This document shows positions 27,291 to 36,415 of a DNA stretch of 64,000 nt, one piece after another. A program made the position numbers and the translations under genes. A model generated the notes under the pieces. It saw only the letters and a program-made list of their open reading frames with translations. It did not search any database and was not told the origin of the DNA. The stretch comes from Peptoniphilus phoceensis (GTDB lineage: Bacteria > Bacillota > Clostridia > Tissierellales > Peptoniphilaceae): contig NZ_LN999809.1 of the NCBI RefSeq assembly GCF_001517665.2, forward strand, positions 484,501 to 548,500. The letters are read 5' to 3'. Position 1 is the stretch's first letter. Each line of letters begins with the position of its first letter.

Positions 27291-27315
27291 TTATATCCTC
27301 ATTTCATATCTTTAT

Positions 27316-27345
27316 ATTATAACTGAAAAATAGCCTATTTATCAA
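27316..27345 (-). promoter_or_regulatory. Promoter of the miaB-mutS-mutL-miaA-ynbB operon
   Basis: Minus strand: -35 TTGATA (27340-27345), 18 bp, -10 TATAAT (27316-27321). The -35 lies in the tail of the upstream terminator. Confidence 0.7.
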
Positions 27346-27348
27346 GAA

Positions 27349-27372
27349 AAGAGTATGCATATGCATACCCTT
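27349..27372 (-). terminator. Terminator of the der-to-FAD-protein operon
   Basis: On the minus strand a 10-bp stem (AAGGGTATGC / GCATACTCTT, one G-T pair) closes an ATAT loop and is followed by TTTTCTTG. Its core GTATGCATATGCATAC is a 16-bp perfect palindrome. It begins inside the stop codon of the FAD protein. Confidence 0.75.
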
Positions 27373-28747
27373 AAGATAAAATTTTATTTAAATATCTAGC
27401 TACATAAACTCCACAGGCAGATGCTTGTGAAAGTGAATGAGTAGCACCTCCACCATCACCTACTACAAATAAACCATCAACTGAAGTTTCAAAATTATTA
27501 TCAATTTCAACTCTTGAGTTATAAAATTTGACCTCCACACCATATAAGAGAGTATCATCATTTGCAGTACCAGGAGCAATTTTGTCAAGAGCATATATCA
27601 TCTCAATAATTGAATCCAACTGTCTTTTTGGTATAACGAGAGATAAATCGCCAGGCGTTGCTTTTAAAGTTGGTTCTGTAAAACATTTTTGCATTCTTCT
27701 TTCATCAGACCTTCTACCCTTAACTAAATCACCAAACCTTTGAAGTAAAACTCCCCCGCCTAACATATTACTTAATTTTGCAATAGATTCTCCATATTCA
27801 TTTGAATCTTTAAAAGGTTCTGTAAATTTATTACTAACTAAAAGAGCAAAATTAGTATTATCTGATTGTAATTTTGGATCAGCATAAGAGTGACCATTTA
27901 CCGTTATAATTCCATTAGTATTTTCAGCAACTACTTGACCATAAGGATTCATACAAAATGTTCTTACTAAATCATTATATCCCTTTGTTTGATAAACGAT
28001 TTTTGATTCATAAACCGCATCTGTAATATGTTTAAAAACTTCTGCAGGAAGTTCAACCCTCACTCCAATATCAACTTGGTTAGAAAACAAATTTATATTA
28101 AATTTTTTACAAATTTTTGAAATCCATTTTGATCCACTTCTTCCTGAAGCTAGAACAAGTTTATCACAAAGAAAAGTTTCACCCTTGTCAGTTGTAAGTT
28201 TAAATTTCTCATCTTTATCAACATCGACTATAGTTGTATTAAAAATCATTTCAACTTTACCTCTAGTCCATTCATAAACTTTTTCTAAAATCTTAACATT
28301 TCTATCTGTCCCAAAATGTCTTACTTTAGCATCTAATAAATGTAAATCATGTTTAAGTGCAAGGGTTTTTAAATTAGAGGATGTAGTTTCATAGAGTTTT
28401 GAATTTCCACCATCAAATCCACATAGTACAGAATCAACATATTCCATAAGCTCAATAGAATTATCCTTGCCAAGAAATTCATGGATTTGTCCACCAAAGT
28501 TAGTAGTAATATTATATTTTCCGTCAGATAATGTCCCAGCTCCGCCGTAACCGTTCATTATATTACAAGGATTGCATGATATACAATTTTCAACTTTTCC
28601 TGCCTTTATTGGGCATTGCCTCTTGTAAATTTCATTACCCTTATCAATAACAAGGACCTTTAAATTTGAATTTAATTTTTTAAATTCATATGAAGCAAAT
28701 ACTCCACTTGCACCTGCTCCTACAATTATAACATCATATTCCTTCAA
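27371..28747 (-). CDS. FAD-dependent oxidoreductase-like protein (COG2509-type) with a four-cysteine cluster
   Basis: 458 residues with an N-terminal FAD-binding Rossmann motif (DVIIVGAGASGVFASYEF) and a closing VVGDGGGATHSLSQASACGVYVA. Just after the first strand four cysteines lie at 45, 55, 58 and 61 (C-x9-C-x2-C-x2-C), followed by GYGGAGTLSDGK. This pattern is typical of the uncharacterised FAD-dependent dehydrogenase family COG2509; the cysteines might hold an iron-sulfur cluster or zinc. The substrate is unknown. It overlaps rluD by 14 bases and is the last gene of the operon. Confidence 0.82.
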   Translation of the reverse strand: MKEYDVIIVGAGASGVFASYEFKKLNSNLKVLVIDKGNEIYKRQCPIKAGKVENCISCNPCNIMNGYGGAGTLSDGKYNITTNFGGQIHEFLGKDNSIELMEYVDSVLCGFDGGNSKLYETTSSNLKTLALKHDLHLLDAKVRHFGTDRNVKILEKVYEWTRGKVEMIFNTTIVDVDKDEKFKLTTDKGETFLCDKLVLASGRSGSKWISKICKKFNINLFSNQVDIGVRVELPAEVFKHITDAVYESKIVYQTKGYNDLVRTFCMNPYGQVVAENTNGIITVNGHSYADPKLQSDNTNFALLVSNKFTEPFKDSNEYGESIAKLSNMLGGGVLLQRFGDLVKGRRSDERRMQKCFTEPTLKATPGDLSLVIPKRQLDSIIEMIYALDKIAPGTANDDTLLYGVEVKFYNSRVEIDNNFETSVDGLFVVGDGGGATHSLSQASACGVYVARYLNKILS

Positions 28748-29651
28748 TTTTTATCTCCCCATTAAATTTTGCCATAAAATCTTCAAATCTCTTTGGAAAT
28801 TTGTCCACTATTTCCATTTTTTTACCTGTAATTGGATGAATAAATGTAAGTTTATAAGAATGTAAAAGCTGTTTATTAATTTTAAACTTATTTCTTTTAC
28901 CATACAGCTCATCACCAACTACTGGGTGATTTACATAAGAAAGATGCACTCTTATTTGATGCGTTCTTCCTGTATGAAGGTGAACATCTAATAGACAAAA
29001 ATCATTAAAATTTTTAAGAACTTTAAAGCTTGTAGATGCACTTTTAGAATTTTTTTCAATGACTTTCATTTTTATTCTATTATTTGGATCTCTACCAATT
29101 GGTTCATTGACATCAAAATCATTAAATATATTTCCATGAGCTATAGCTAAATAATGTTTTTCTATTTCACGGTTTTTAAACATATCAACTAATTTATAAT
29201 ATGCTTCCTCTTTTTTTGAGATAATCATTAAACCAGAAGTATCTTTATCCAGCCTATGTACTATTCCTGGTCTTTCAGAATCAATTGGGTTAGATAGTTC
29301 ATCAAATTGATTAAGTAATCCGTTTACCAATGTACCTTTTTTATTTCCCGCTCCAGGATGAACAACTAAATTTTGTGGTTTTGATATAACTGCTAAATAT
29401 TCATCTTCATAAATAATATCAAAATCAATTTCTTCAGGTAGAATTCTAAAATCATCCTCATAAGAAACTTCTATTTCGTCTCCACATTTTAAACAATACC
29501 CTGCTTTGACAACTTTTTTGTTTAACAAAATATTTCCAAGATCAATATTTTTTTTAATTTGTGACCTATTAATATCTAGTTCTTTTTCTAAAAATTTGTC
29601 CAATCTAAGTCCTTCAGAACTTAAATCAACAGTGAAATTATTTTTATACAT
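28734..29651 (-). CDS. rluD: 23S rRNA pseudouridine synthase of the RluD family
   Basis: 305 residues: an N-terminal S4 domain (RLDKFLEKELDINRSQIKKNI) then the RluA-type catalytic domain with GIVHRLDKDTSGLMI, where the Asp is the nucleophile, and HTGRTHQIRVHLSYVNHPVVGD. By family it isomerises uridines of 23S rRNA helix 69. It lies 3 bases after lspA, an arrangement conserved in Firmicutes. RluA-family subtypes are hard to separate, so the exact sites are not certain. Confidence 0.92.
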   Translation of the reverse strand: MYKNNFTVDLSSEGLRLDKFLEKELDINRSQIKKNIDLGNILLNKKVVKAGYCLKCGDEIEVSYEDDFRILPEEIDFDIIYEDEYLAVISKPQNLVVHPGAGNKKGTLVNGLLNQFDELSNPIDSERPGIVHRLDKDTSGLMIISKKEEAYYKLVDMFKNREIEKHYLAIAHGNIFNDFDVNEPIGRDPNNRIKMKVIEKNSKSASTSFKVLKNFNDFCLLDVHLHTGRTHQIRVHLSYVNHPVVGDELYGKRNKFKINKQLLHSYKLTFIHPITGKKMEIVDKFPKRFEDFMAKFNGEIKIEGI

Positions 29652-29654
29652 AAA

Positions 29655-30110
29655 TCACCTTTTATTATCGTGTAGAATTATCCCAATTGAAATTAATATT
29701 GTCCCTATAACAATAAAAACATCAGCAAAATTAAATATTGCAAAATCATGTCCAAAAAATTTCATACTAATAAAATCTACAACATAATGAAGTCTAACTC
29801 TATCGATAAAATTTCCTATAGTTCCACCTATTAACAAACTAAAACTTAATAGATAAATAAAGGGAACTTTATTGTAATTTTTAAACAAAAAAATAATCAA
29901 AGCCAAGAGAACAATTATAGTTATAATAGCAAAAAGTGACCTGAATCCTTGTAAAATCCCAAATGCAGCGCCTCTGTTTTCTATATAGTAAAGCCTTAAA
30001 AAATTATCGATTAGTACCAAAGAATTTTGATTAGCCAAATTTGTAGCAGCTAAATATTTTGTGAATTGATCTATAATTATTAAAATTATGCTAAATATAG
30101 CAACAAACAT
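29655..30110 (-). CDS. lspA: Lipoprotein signal peptidase (signal peptidase II)
   Basis: Membrane aspartyl protease that removes signal peptides from diacylated prolipoproteins. The 151 residues form four hydrophobic helices, with NRGAAFGI, the first catalytic Asp in GNFIDRVRLHYVVDF and the second in FNFADVFI. Normal length and complete. It sits between ylmH and rluD. Confidence 0.96.
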   Translation of the reverse strand: MFVAIFSIILIIIDQFTKYLAATNLANQNSLVLIDNFLRLYYIENRGAAFGILQGFRSLFAIITIIVLLALIIFLFKNYNKVPFIYLLSFSLLIGGTIGNFIDRVRLHYVVDFISMKFFGHDFAIFNFADVFIVIGTILISIGIILHDNKR

Positions 30111-30119
30111 ATTATCTCC

Positions 30120-30902
30120 TTATTTATTTAATCTTACTATCAATACAAAATTACCCTTTTTTGTATTTCCTTCTAAATCGAAAATTCTGAATCTACCATA
30201 TTTTCTCAAGGATACCAGGTCATTAAGTTCAAGTTCAATGTGAGATCTTGTTTCGATAGCATAGTTAACCTTAACAAATTCCCCACTAATCATTTCTTTA
30301 ACTTTAGATCTTGAAATATTAAAAACCTTGGCAATTAAATTATCAAGTCTAAAAGATGATACAATTATTTTTTTATAAGTGTATTCCTTTTTTGGTAAGT
30401 CCGAAACACCATTTTCTCTTGATAGATAAATATTGTATTTTGAAATTTTATTAAGATTGATTTCAACAAAGTTTGCAATTTCTCTTTTAACAAAAAAATA
30501 AGTGAATTTTTCTCCAATTAAAATATCACCTATTTTTCCTCTGTCTATACTTAATCCAATAAGTGAACCAAGTACATCACCATGTTTAATTTTTTTATTT
30601 GATTCAAATTTAAATAGGACAAGATCACTACCTATATTTTCATATATATAGCTGGGGTATATGTAAATTATAGATAATTCAGAATCTTCATATCCCCCAT
30701 CTATTTTGTAAGATATATTATCTTTAAACCTATTTAAAACGGAAATAGATAAATTAATCTCGTGAGGATTTAAAAAATCTGTAGAAGTCGGAATATGACT
30801 ATTTATTACAGATTCCATTTTGTCAATAACTTTTCTAATAGAAATTTTTTCTTCAGGTCTATTAATGTGATTAATTAAATCTATTCTATTTAAATTTACC
30901 AA
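30120..30902 (-). CDS. ylmH: YlmH-family S4-domain RNA-binding protein
   Basis: 260 residues with the YlmH N-terminal domain and a C-terminal S4 RNA-binding domain (RLDNLIAKVFNISRSKVKEMI, VKVNY). The family sits in the division cluster and, in Bacillus, binds peptidyl-tRNA-obstructed 50S subunits as an alternative to RqcH in ribosome quality control. RqcH is also in this window. It overlaps sepF by 7 bases. Confidence 0.9.
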   Translation of the reverse strand: MVNLNRIDLINHINRPEEKISIRKVIDKMESVINSHIPTSTDFLNPHEINLSISVLNRFKDNISYKIDGGYEDSELSIIYIYPSYIYENIGSDLVLFKFESNKKIKHGDVLGSLIGLSIDRGKIGDILIGEKFTYFFVKREIANFVEINLNKISKYNIYLSRENGVSDLPKKEYTYKKIIVSSFRLDNLIAKVFNISRSKVKEMISGEFVKVNYAIETRSHIELELNDLVSLRKYGRFRIFDLEGNTKKGNFVLIVRLNK

Positions 30903-31348
30903 GGAAACATTCCGTTATTTTTAAGTTGCTCTTTTAATCCATCGATTTCAACATTATTAGGTGCAAGAATAAAAATATCTTTATTTACCTTTTGCATCTT
31001 ACCGTCAAGAGCATAAAGAGCTCCACTTACAAAATCAAAAATTTGTCTTTTTACGTCAACATCAAGTTGTTCAAAGTTTAAAACAACTGCTTTAAAATCT
31101 CTTAAATCATCAACAATTAATGGTGATTCGTCATAGGAAAGTGGTTCGTGAACTGTTATAACCATATTGCTAGCTGATAATTTAGACTTAGTTGCTGGTT
31201 TGTGACTAACTGTTTTTGGTGTGTAAGCAGGTTCTACTGCTTCACTTTCATTTACTTCATTTTCAAAATCATCATCAAAATCTTCGTACTCATACTCATC
31301 TGCAAAACCAAAGATTTTCTTTAATTTGTCCATAGTTTTTTCTGCCAT
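30896..31348 (-). CDS. sepF: Cell division protein SepF
   Basis: 150 residues: an N-terminal amphipathic helix (MDKLKKIFGFA region), an acidic linker, and the SepF fold from about residue 60 (MVITVHEPLSYDESPLIVDDL, AVVLNFEQLD, RQIFDFVSGALYALDG). SepF polymerises into rings that tether FtsZ to the membrane. It sits between ylmE and ylmH, the standard context. Confidence 0.96.
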   Translation of the reverse strand: MAEKTMDKLKKIFGFADEYEYEDFDDDFENEVNESEAVEPAYTPKTVSHKPATKSKLSASNMVITVHEPLSYDESPLIVDDLRDFKAVVLNFEQLDVDVKRQIFDFVSGALYALDGKMQKVNKDIFILAPNNVEIDGLKEQLKNNGMFPW

Positions 31349-31357
31349 AATATCCTC

Positions 31358-32068
31358 CTAATTATAATTCCTATTTCCAAATAGTTTAGAACCAACCCTA
31401 ATCATATTGGATCCTTCTTCTATTGCCAATTTAAAATCATGGCTCATTCCCATTGATAAATACTTCATTTCTACGCCCTCATACCCTTTTGATGAGATTT
31501 CTTCAAACTTATTGTTCATTTTTTCAAACAATTTCCTAAGTAATAATTCATCATTTGTATTAGGTGCAATAGCCATAAGTCCTTTAATATTAATGTTTTT
31601 AAAATCTAAAAGTTCGTAAATAAATTTTTCTGTATCTTCATAATTTATTCCAAACTTACTTTCTTCATTTCCAATATTAATTTGAACAAGACAATCAACA
31701 CAAATATTATCTTTATTAGCTCTTTTATTTATTTCTTTAGCTAATTTTAACCTATCAAGTGATTGGATTAGTTTTACTTTATTATAAATATATTTTACTT
31801 TATTCGTCTGCAAATTGCCAATTAAATGGAAATTTATTTTATTATTTTTTACATTTTCTTTTATTTTTTCATCCTCTATCTTAGAAACAAGTTCTTGTAC
31901 TTTATTTTCACCAAATTCAGTAAGACCTAATTTATTAAATTCATCAATCATTTCCACAGGATGAGTTTTAGAAACTGCAATTAACTCCACATCTCTTTTA
32001 AATTTTGATTTTTCCTTTGCAATTTCTATATCTTCATAAAGTTTATTCAAATTGTCTTTTAAATCCAA
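31358..32068 (-). CDS. ylmE: PLP homeostasis protein YggS/YlmE
   Basis: 236-residue PLP-binding single-domain TIM barrel. Visible: AVSKTHPVEMI (the PLP-binding Lys), FGENKVQEL, HLIGNLQTNKVKY, LVQINIGNEESKFGI and YLSMGMSHDFKLAIEEGSNMIRVGS at the phosphate site. Homologues control intracellular PLP level rather than catalysing a reaction. It is immediately upstream of sepF in the division cluster. Confidence 0.95.
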   Translation of the reverse strand: MDLKDNLNKLYEDIEIAKEKSKFKRDVELIAVSKTHPVEMIDEFNKLGLTEFGENKVQELVSKIEDEKIKENVKNNKINFHLIGNLQTNKVKYIYNKVKLIQSLDRLKLAKEINKRANKDNICVDCLVQINIGNEESKFGINYEDTEKFIYELLDFKNINIKGLMAIAPNTNDELLLRKLFEKMNNKFEEISSKGYEGVEMKYLSMGMSHDFKLAIEEGSNMIRVGSKLFGNRNYN

Positions 32069-32077
32069 ATTATCACC

Positions 32078-33325
32078 TCAGTTTAATATTCTTGATTCAT
32101 CGACAGTTTTTGGATTTATCACGATTGCATCGTTCACAGTTAAAGTCTTATAGGATTTATCACCTATACTTATAACTGACTGTTTATTTCCCTTGTTTAT
32201 AAATACGGTATCGTTAGATTCACTTACTATTTCAACTGGAACAAATTTAACAAGTCCTTTTATTTCTTGTACATAAACACCAATTAGATTATTTCTTTCA
32301 ATCAATGTGGATTTAGGAATTTCAAATCCCTTTGTTTTATTTACAATAATTTTTCCTTCATGAACTCTATTAGAATACATATTTTCAAAATATCTATCGA
32401 GACTGACAATAATAACAGCATGATTATCATCTTTGTTAATTTGTTCAACTACTCCATAAATATCTTCGATTTCTGGAATTTGAATCTTTACAGAATCTCC
32501 AACATTGTAATTTGATATATTTGAGGCATTGTTTATTGTACAAGCTAGTTTCCAATTTAAGTTATTAATTATCTTAAAAAGAGGATCTCCATTTTTTACT
32601 CTAGTTTCCATTTCAAGATTTTTAAAAGAATAATTTTTTTCCAAGTATTTATATGTAAACTTGTTTAAATCATCAATTTTAAAATGTTCTTCATTTCCAT
32701 CTATTTTATAAGAAACAATTCCACTAAATTCTGATTTATAAGAAAAATTATATTTTGAGATCTTTTCTTCCAGATCATCTTTTTTAATATTTAATTCTTC
32801 TTCTGAAAGTTCTAAATATTCTTTTAATTCAGCAGCATTAATATTCTCATTAATTTCACTATCAGTAGAATTTAAATCAAAATACACTCCTGAAAAATTT
32901 TTGTTTTTTATTTGTTCTTGTAAATTTTTAGTAAATCCTTTACTATTCTCTCTCTCAACTGGCTCTATACCTTTTTTTATTTTAATAGCTGCATTAATTC
33001 TTGTTAATTCATCATTAAGAGATGACACATCTTCCATTAAATTTAAATTTGCAATCTCATAACCCGAAGGGACTTTTTGACCTTCACTGGCATGAAATAC
33101 AACTATTCCATCTCCCTTTGCAAAATATGCTTTTTCTTCAAAGATATTATAGATTTTTGTGTCAATGTCTTTTTCAAAAGTGGTTAAAGTTGGAAAAATA
33201 GTCTTATAATCACTTATACGATTTCCTCTTATTAACTTTCCGAAAATCATTAGCAAAAATAAAATAATTATACAAGCAATAACTCTTCTTCTAAAATATT
33301 TATTTTTTTTTAAAGATCTACTCAA
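32078..33325 (-). CDS. HlyD-like membrane fusion protein in the sepF cluster
   Basis: 415 residues: a basic N-terminus with one transmembrane helix (VIACIIILFLLMIFGKLI), a beta-barrel/lipoyl-like segment, a charged helical hairpin (about 85-195) and a C-terminal beta domain resembling HlyD/MacA adaptors. No ABC transporter or outer-membrane partner is adjacent. I infer a division or envelope role from its place between gpsA and ylmE-sepF, next to its own extended -10; the biochemical function is unknown. Similarity to HlyD is by layout and is moderate. Confidence 0.7.
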   Translation of the reverse strand: MSRSLKKNKYFRRRVIACIIILFLLMIFGKLIRGNRISDYKTIFPTLTTFEKDIDTKIYNIFEEKAYFAKGDGIVVFHASEGQKVPSGYEIANLNLMEDVSSLNDELTRINAAIKIKKGIEPVERENSKGFTKNLQEQIKNKNFSGVYFDLNSTDSEINENINAAELKEYLELSEEELNIKKDDLEEKISKYNFSYKSEFSGIVSYKIDGNEEHFKIDDLNKFTYKYLEKNYSFKNLEMETRVKNGDPLFKIINNLNWKLACTINNASNISNYNVGDSVKIQIPEIEDIYGVVEQINKDDNHAVIIVSLDRYFENMYSNRVHEGKIIVNKTKGFEIPKSTLIERNNLIGVYVQEIKGLVKFVPVEIVSESNDTVFINKGNKQSVISIGDKSYKTLTVNDAIVINPKTVDESRILN

Positions 33326-33347
33326 AAAACCACCTATTTACTAAATA

Positions 33348-33356
33348 ATTATATCA
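33348..33356 (-). promoter_or_regulatory. Extended -10 upstream of the hlyD-like gene
   Basis: Minus strand TGATATAAT in the 51-bp gap between gpsA and the HlyD-like gene. The -35 is weak. It would allow the division genes to be transcribed separately from der-plsY-gpsA. Confidence 0.5.
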
Positions 33357-33376
33357 TAAAGTCTTCTAATAAGAAA

Positions 33377-34384
33377 TTATTCGAAAAAGATTTGCTCAAT
33401 TTCATCTTTGTTCTTCCTAGTCATCAACTCATAAACAGCTTTATTAGGATCATAACCTTCATATAAAACTCTATATAGTGCTTTTGTGATTGGCATTTCG
33501 ATTCCTTTTACTTGAGAAAGTTTATATGCAGATTTTACAGTTTTCACTCCCTCAACTACTTGACCAACTTCTTTGCAAGCTTCATCCATTGACTTGCCTT
33601 CACCAATTAATATACCTGCTCTTCTATTTCTTGAGTGCATACTAGTACATGTAACTATTAAATCACCAATTCCAGATAGTCCATTAAAGGTGTGAGGATT
33701 TGCTCCAAGAGATATTCCAAGTTTACTCATTTCATAAATACCACGAGTCATAAGTGCTGCCTTAGTATTATCACCATAGCCTAAACCATCATTCATCCCC
33801 GCTGCTAAAGCTATTATATTTTTTAAAGCACCACCCATTTCTACACCAACTAAATCTGGATTAGTGTAAATTCTAAATATAGGTGTTGAAAATTCTTTTT
33901 GAATTAGTTGAGCAACTTCAAGATTTTCTGAAGATGCTACAAGAGTTGTTGGTATATCTTTACCAACTTCTTCAGCATGAGATGGCCCTGATAAAGCTAC
34001 AAAGGGATTATCTTTTAATATTTCTTTGGAAATTTCTGATATTCTATCTAGGCTTTCAACTTCTATTCCTTTGGAAAGATTAACAATAATTGTATCCTTA
34101 GAAATTTTATCTTTTATTTTATTTAAAATTTCTCTTGTACTAGAAGTCGGTACTCCAATTATAAAAGCATCTATTCCATCAAGCACACTTTCTAAATTAT
34201 TTGTTAAGTTAATTTCTTTTTCAAACTTAGCCCCTGGAAGATATTTTGAATTTTCTTTATTTATTTTAATATCTTCAATAACTTCTTCGTTTCGGATATA
34301 AAAATTAACTTTGTGGCCCTTATTAGATAGTAACCTTGCTATTGCAGTTCCCCAGCTTCCTCCTCCACAAAGAGTAAGATTCAT
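33377..34384 (-). CDS. gpsA: Glycerol-3-phosphate dehydrogenase [NAD(P)+]
   Basis: Reduces dihydroxyacetone phosphate to glycerol 3-phosphate for phospholipid synthesis. The 335 residues start with the GGGSWGTAIARLLSNKGH dinucleotide fold and include LSGPSHAEEV and the catalytic Lys in EMGGALKNIIALAAGM, plus SRNRRAG. It overlaps plsY by 4 bases; together they supply and use glycerol 3-phosphate, which pgsA (5.7 kb) also consumes. Confidence 0.97.
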   Translation of the reverse strand: MNLTLCGGGSWGTAIARLLSNKGHKVNFYIRNEEVIEDIKINKENSKYLPGAKFEKEINLTNNLESVLDGIDAFIIGVPTSSTREILNKIKDKISKDTIIVNLSKGIEVESLDRISEISKEILKDNPFVALSGPSHAEEVGKDIPTTLVASSENLEVAQLIQKEFSTPIFRIYTNPDLVGVEMGGALKNIIALAAGMNDGLGYGDNTKAALMTRGIYEMSKLGISLGANPHTFNGLSGIGDLIVTCTSMHSRNRRAGILIGEGKSMDEACKEVGQVVEGVKTVKSAYKLSQVKGIEMPITKALYRVLYEGYDPNKAVYELMTRKNKDEIEQIFFE

Positions 34385-34971
34385 TTTTTACCTCCTATTT
34401 TATTCTCATTACCTGACATAATTCTTTTTATGTTTTCTTTATGTCTTATAATTCCAATAATAGAAATTATATTTATAAGAATAATATTATAAATTGAAAG
34501 GTCTGACATAAAACTGTAGACAATAATAATTGATCCAAAAAATAAAATTGAACCTACAGAAACCATTTTTGAAATTATAGTTGCCAATAACCACACTATA
34601 TAACATATCAATGTTAGCGGAAAATTAAATAAAGCTAATGCTCCTAAAGTTGTAGCTACTCCCTTTCCACCTTTAAAATTCATATAAAATGGAAAATCGT
34701 GTCCAATTACTGCAGCTAGTATTCCAAGAGGAACAAAGTTATATCCAAATAATTTTCTTATTAATATAGTTACAATAGCTCCCTTTAAAAAATCAATTAA
34801 AAAAGTTAAAACTCCTGCTTTTTTTCCAAGAACTCTCATGGCATTTGTTGTCCCAGCATTACCAGAACCGTATTTTCTGATATCTTTATTTAAAAATATA
34901 TTTCCAATAATGTATGAACCTGAAATTGTTCCTAAAAAATATGAAATAATCAAAGTTAAGATATAATTCAT
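34381..34971 (-). CDS. plsY: Acyl-phosphate:glycerol-3-phosphate acyltransferase
   Basis: Membrane enzyme making lysophosphatidic acid from acyl phosphate and glycerol 3-phosphate. The 196 residues have several hydrophobic helices and the three PlsY motifs: SYIIGNIFLNKDIRKYGSGN, the glycine-rich FKGGKGVAT, and HKENIKRI. It overlaps der by 4 bases and gpsA by 4 bases. Confidence 0.97.
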   Translation of the reverse strand: MNYILTLIISYFLGTISGSYIIGNIFLNKDIRKYGSGNAGTTNAMRVLGKKAGVLTFLIDFLKGAIVTILIRKLFGYNFVPLGILAAVIGHDFPFYMNFKGGKGVATTLGALALFNFPLTLICYIVWLLATIISKMVSVGSILFFGSIIIVYSFMSDLSIYNIILINIISIIGIIRHKENIKRIMSGNENKIGGKK

Positions 34972-36308
34972 CTTCTAGGTCCCTTATCTGATCTTACATT
35001 AGTTCTATTTTTTAGTTCTAAAATAATTGGAGTTCCATCAAAGGAATAGGTATCTCTAATTTGATTTTCTATATACCTCAAATAAGAAAAATGGAAAAGT
35101 TCTTTATCATTTACTGATAATAGAAATTTTGGAGGTCTTACACTTACTTGAGATCCATAATAAAGTTTGCCACGCTTACCTTTATCTGATGGTGGTTGAT
35201 TCATTAAAACAGCTTTATTAAGTATGTCGTTTAACACTCCAGTTTGGATTCTATGATTGTAATTATTGTTTACAAGCTCAATCATATCTAAAAATTCATC
35301 AACTCTTTGACCAGTTTTAGCAGATATAAAAACAATTGGAGCATATGAAACAAAAGGAAGCTCTTCTCTTATTCTCTTTTCGAAGTTCTTCATAGTTTTT
35401 GTTTCTTTTTCGAGAGCATCCCACTTGTTTACAGCTATTATAATCGCCTTATTATTATCATGAGCGTATCCAACTATTTTGGAATCTTGTTCCGTTACAC
35501 CTTCGAGAGCATCAATCATAAGGACACATACATTTGATCTTTCAATTGCTGTTAAAGTCCTAATAACTGAATATCTTTCAACTCCTTGAGCAATTTTCTT
35601 TTTCTTTCTTAGTCCAGCAGTATCTACAAATATATATTCATTATCCTTGTATTTAATTAATGAATCAATTGAATCTCTTGTTGTCCCAGGTATATTTGTT
35701 ACAATAGACCTATTTTCGCCAGTCAAATAGTTTAGTAAAGAAGATTTACCAACATTAGGCTTTCCTATTAGGGTTACTCTTATGTTATCATCTTCTTCAA
35801 TTTCATCTAATGGTGTCAAATCCATAACCACTTCATCTAGTAGGTCACCTATACCAGTTCCTTGTTCTGCACTAATTCCTATAGGTTCACCTAAACCTAA
35901 TTCGTAAAAATCATAAATATTTTCTTTTGTTATTTTTGAATCAAATTTATTTACAGCAAGGATTACTTTAGTTTTAGTTTTTCTTAAAAAGTTTGAAATT
36001 TCTCTATCTGTAGGATTTATTCCTTCAGCTCCATCAACAACAAATATAACGGCATCTGAAGTATCTAAAGCTATATCTATTTGTGCCTTAATACTAGACA
36101 TAAATATGTCTTCATCTTTTAAATCAAGTCCGCCTGTATCCACTAATAAAAATTTATAATTAAGCCAAGTAGCAGGCTGATAAATCCTATCTCTAGTAAC
36201 ACCTGGTGTGTCTTCTGTAATTGATATCTTTTTTCCAACTATTTTATTAAATAGTGTAGATTTGCCTACATTTGGTCTGCCAATTATTGAAATTATGGGC
36301 ATTTCCAT
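34968..36308 (-). CDS. der: GTPase Der (EngA)
   Basis: Essential 50S-assembly GTPase with two tandem G domains: GRPNVGKST at about residues 10-18 with DTAG-like DTGGL, NKFD; and GKPNVGKSS near 184 with VDTAGLRKK and NKWD; then a KH-like C-terminal domain. 446 residues, normal. The ATG at 36308 lies five bases after GGGGTG. It is the first gene of the long operon running to the FAD protein. Confidence 0.97.
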   Translation of the reverse strand: MEMPIISIIGRPNVGKSTLFNKIVGKKISITEDTPGVTRDRIYQPATWLNYKFLLVDTGGLDLKDEDIFMSSIKAQIDIALDTSDAVIFVVDGAEGINPTDREISNFLRKTKTKVILAVNKFDSKITKENIYDFYELGLGEPIGISAEQGTGIGDLLDEVVMDLTPLDEIEEDDNIRVTLIGKPNVGKSSLLNYLTGENRSIVTNIPGTTRDSIDSLIKYKDNEYIFVDTAGLRKKKKIAQGVERYSVIRTLTAIERSNVCVLMIDALEGVTEQDSKIVGYAHDNNKAIIIAVNKWDALEKETKTMKNFEKRIREELPFVSYAPIVFISAKTGQRVDEFLDMIELVNNNYNHRIQTGVLNDILNKAVLMNQPPSDKGKRGKLYYGSQVSVRPPKFLLSVNDKELFHFSYLRYIENQIRDTYSFDGTPIILELKNRTNVRSDKGPRR

Positions 36309-36329
36309 ATAATCACCCCTATTTTAAAT

Positions 36330-36358
36330 ATTATATCAAACTAAATTATCATAATCAA
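36330..36358 (-). promoter_or_regulatory. Promoter of the der operon
   Basis: Minus strand: -35 TTGATT (36353-36358), exactly 17 bp, -10 TATAAT (36330-36335), about 20 bases ahead of the der start. Confidence 0.78.
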
Positions 36359-36371
36359 TTTACTAATTAGA

Positions 36372-36400
36372 TTGAGAATAAAAAAACTGCATAGTATAAT
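36372..36400 (+). promoter_or_regulatory. Promoter of the ThrE-type exporter pair
   Basis: -35 TTGAGA (36372-36377), exactly 17 bp, -10 TATAAT (36395-36400). It is back to back with the der promoter. The predicted start of transcription is only about 10 bases before the ATG, with GGTGAT as ribosome-binding site, so the leader is very short. Confidence 0.75.
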
Positions 36401-36415
36401 TGTTTTGGTGATAAA

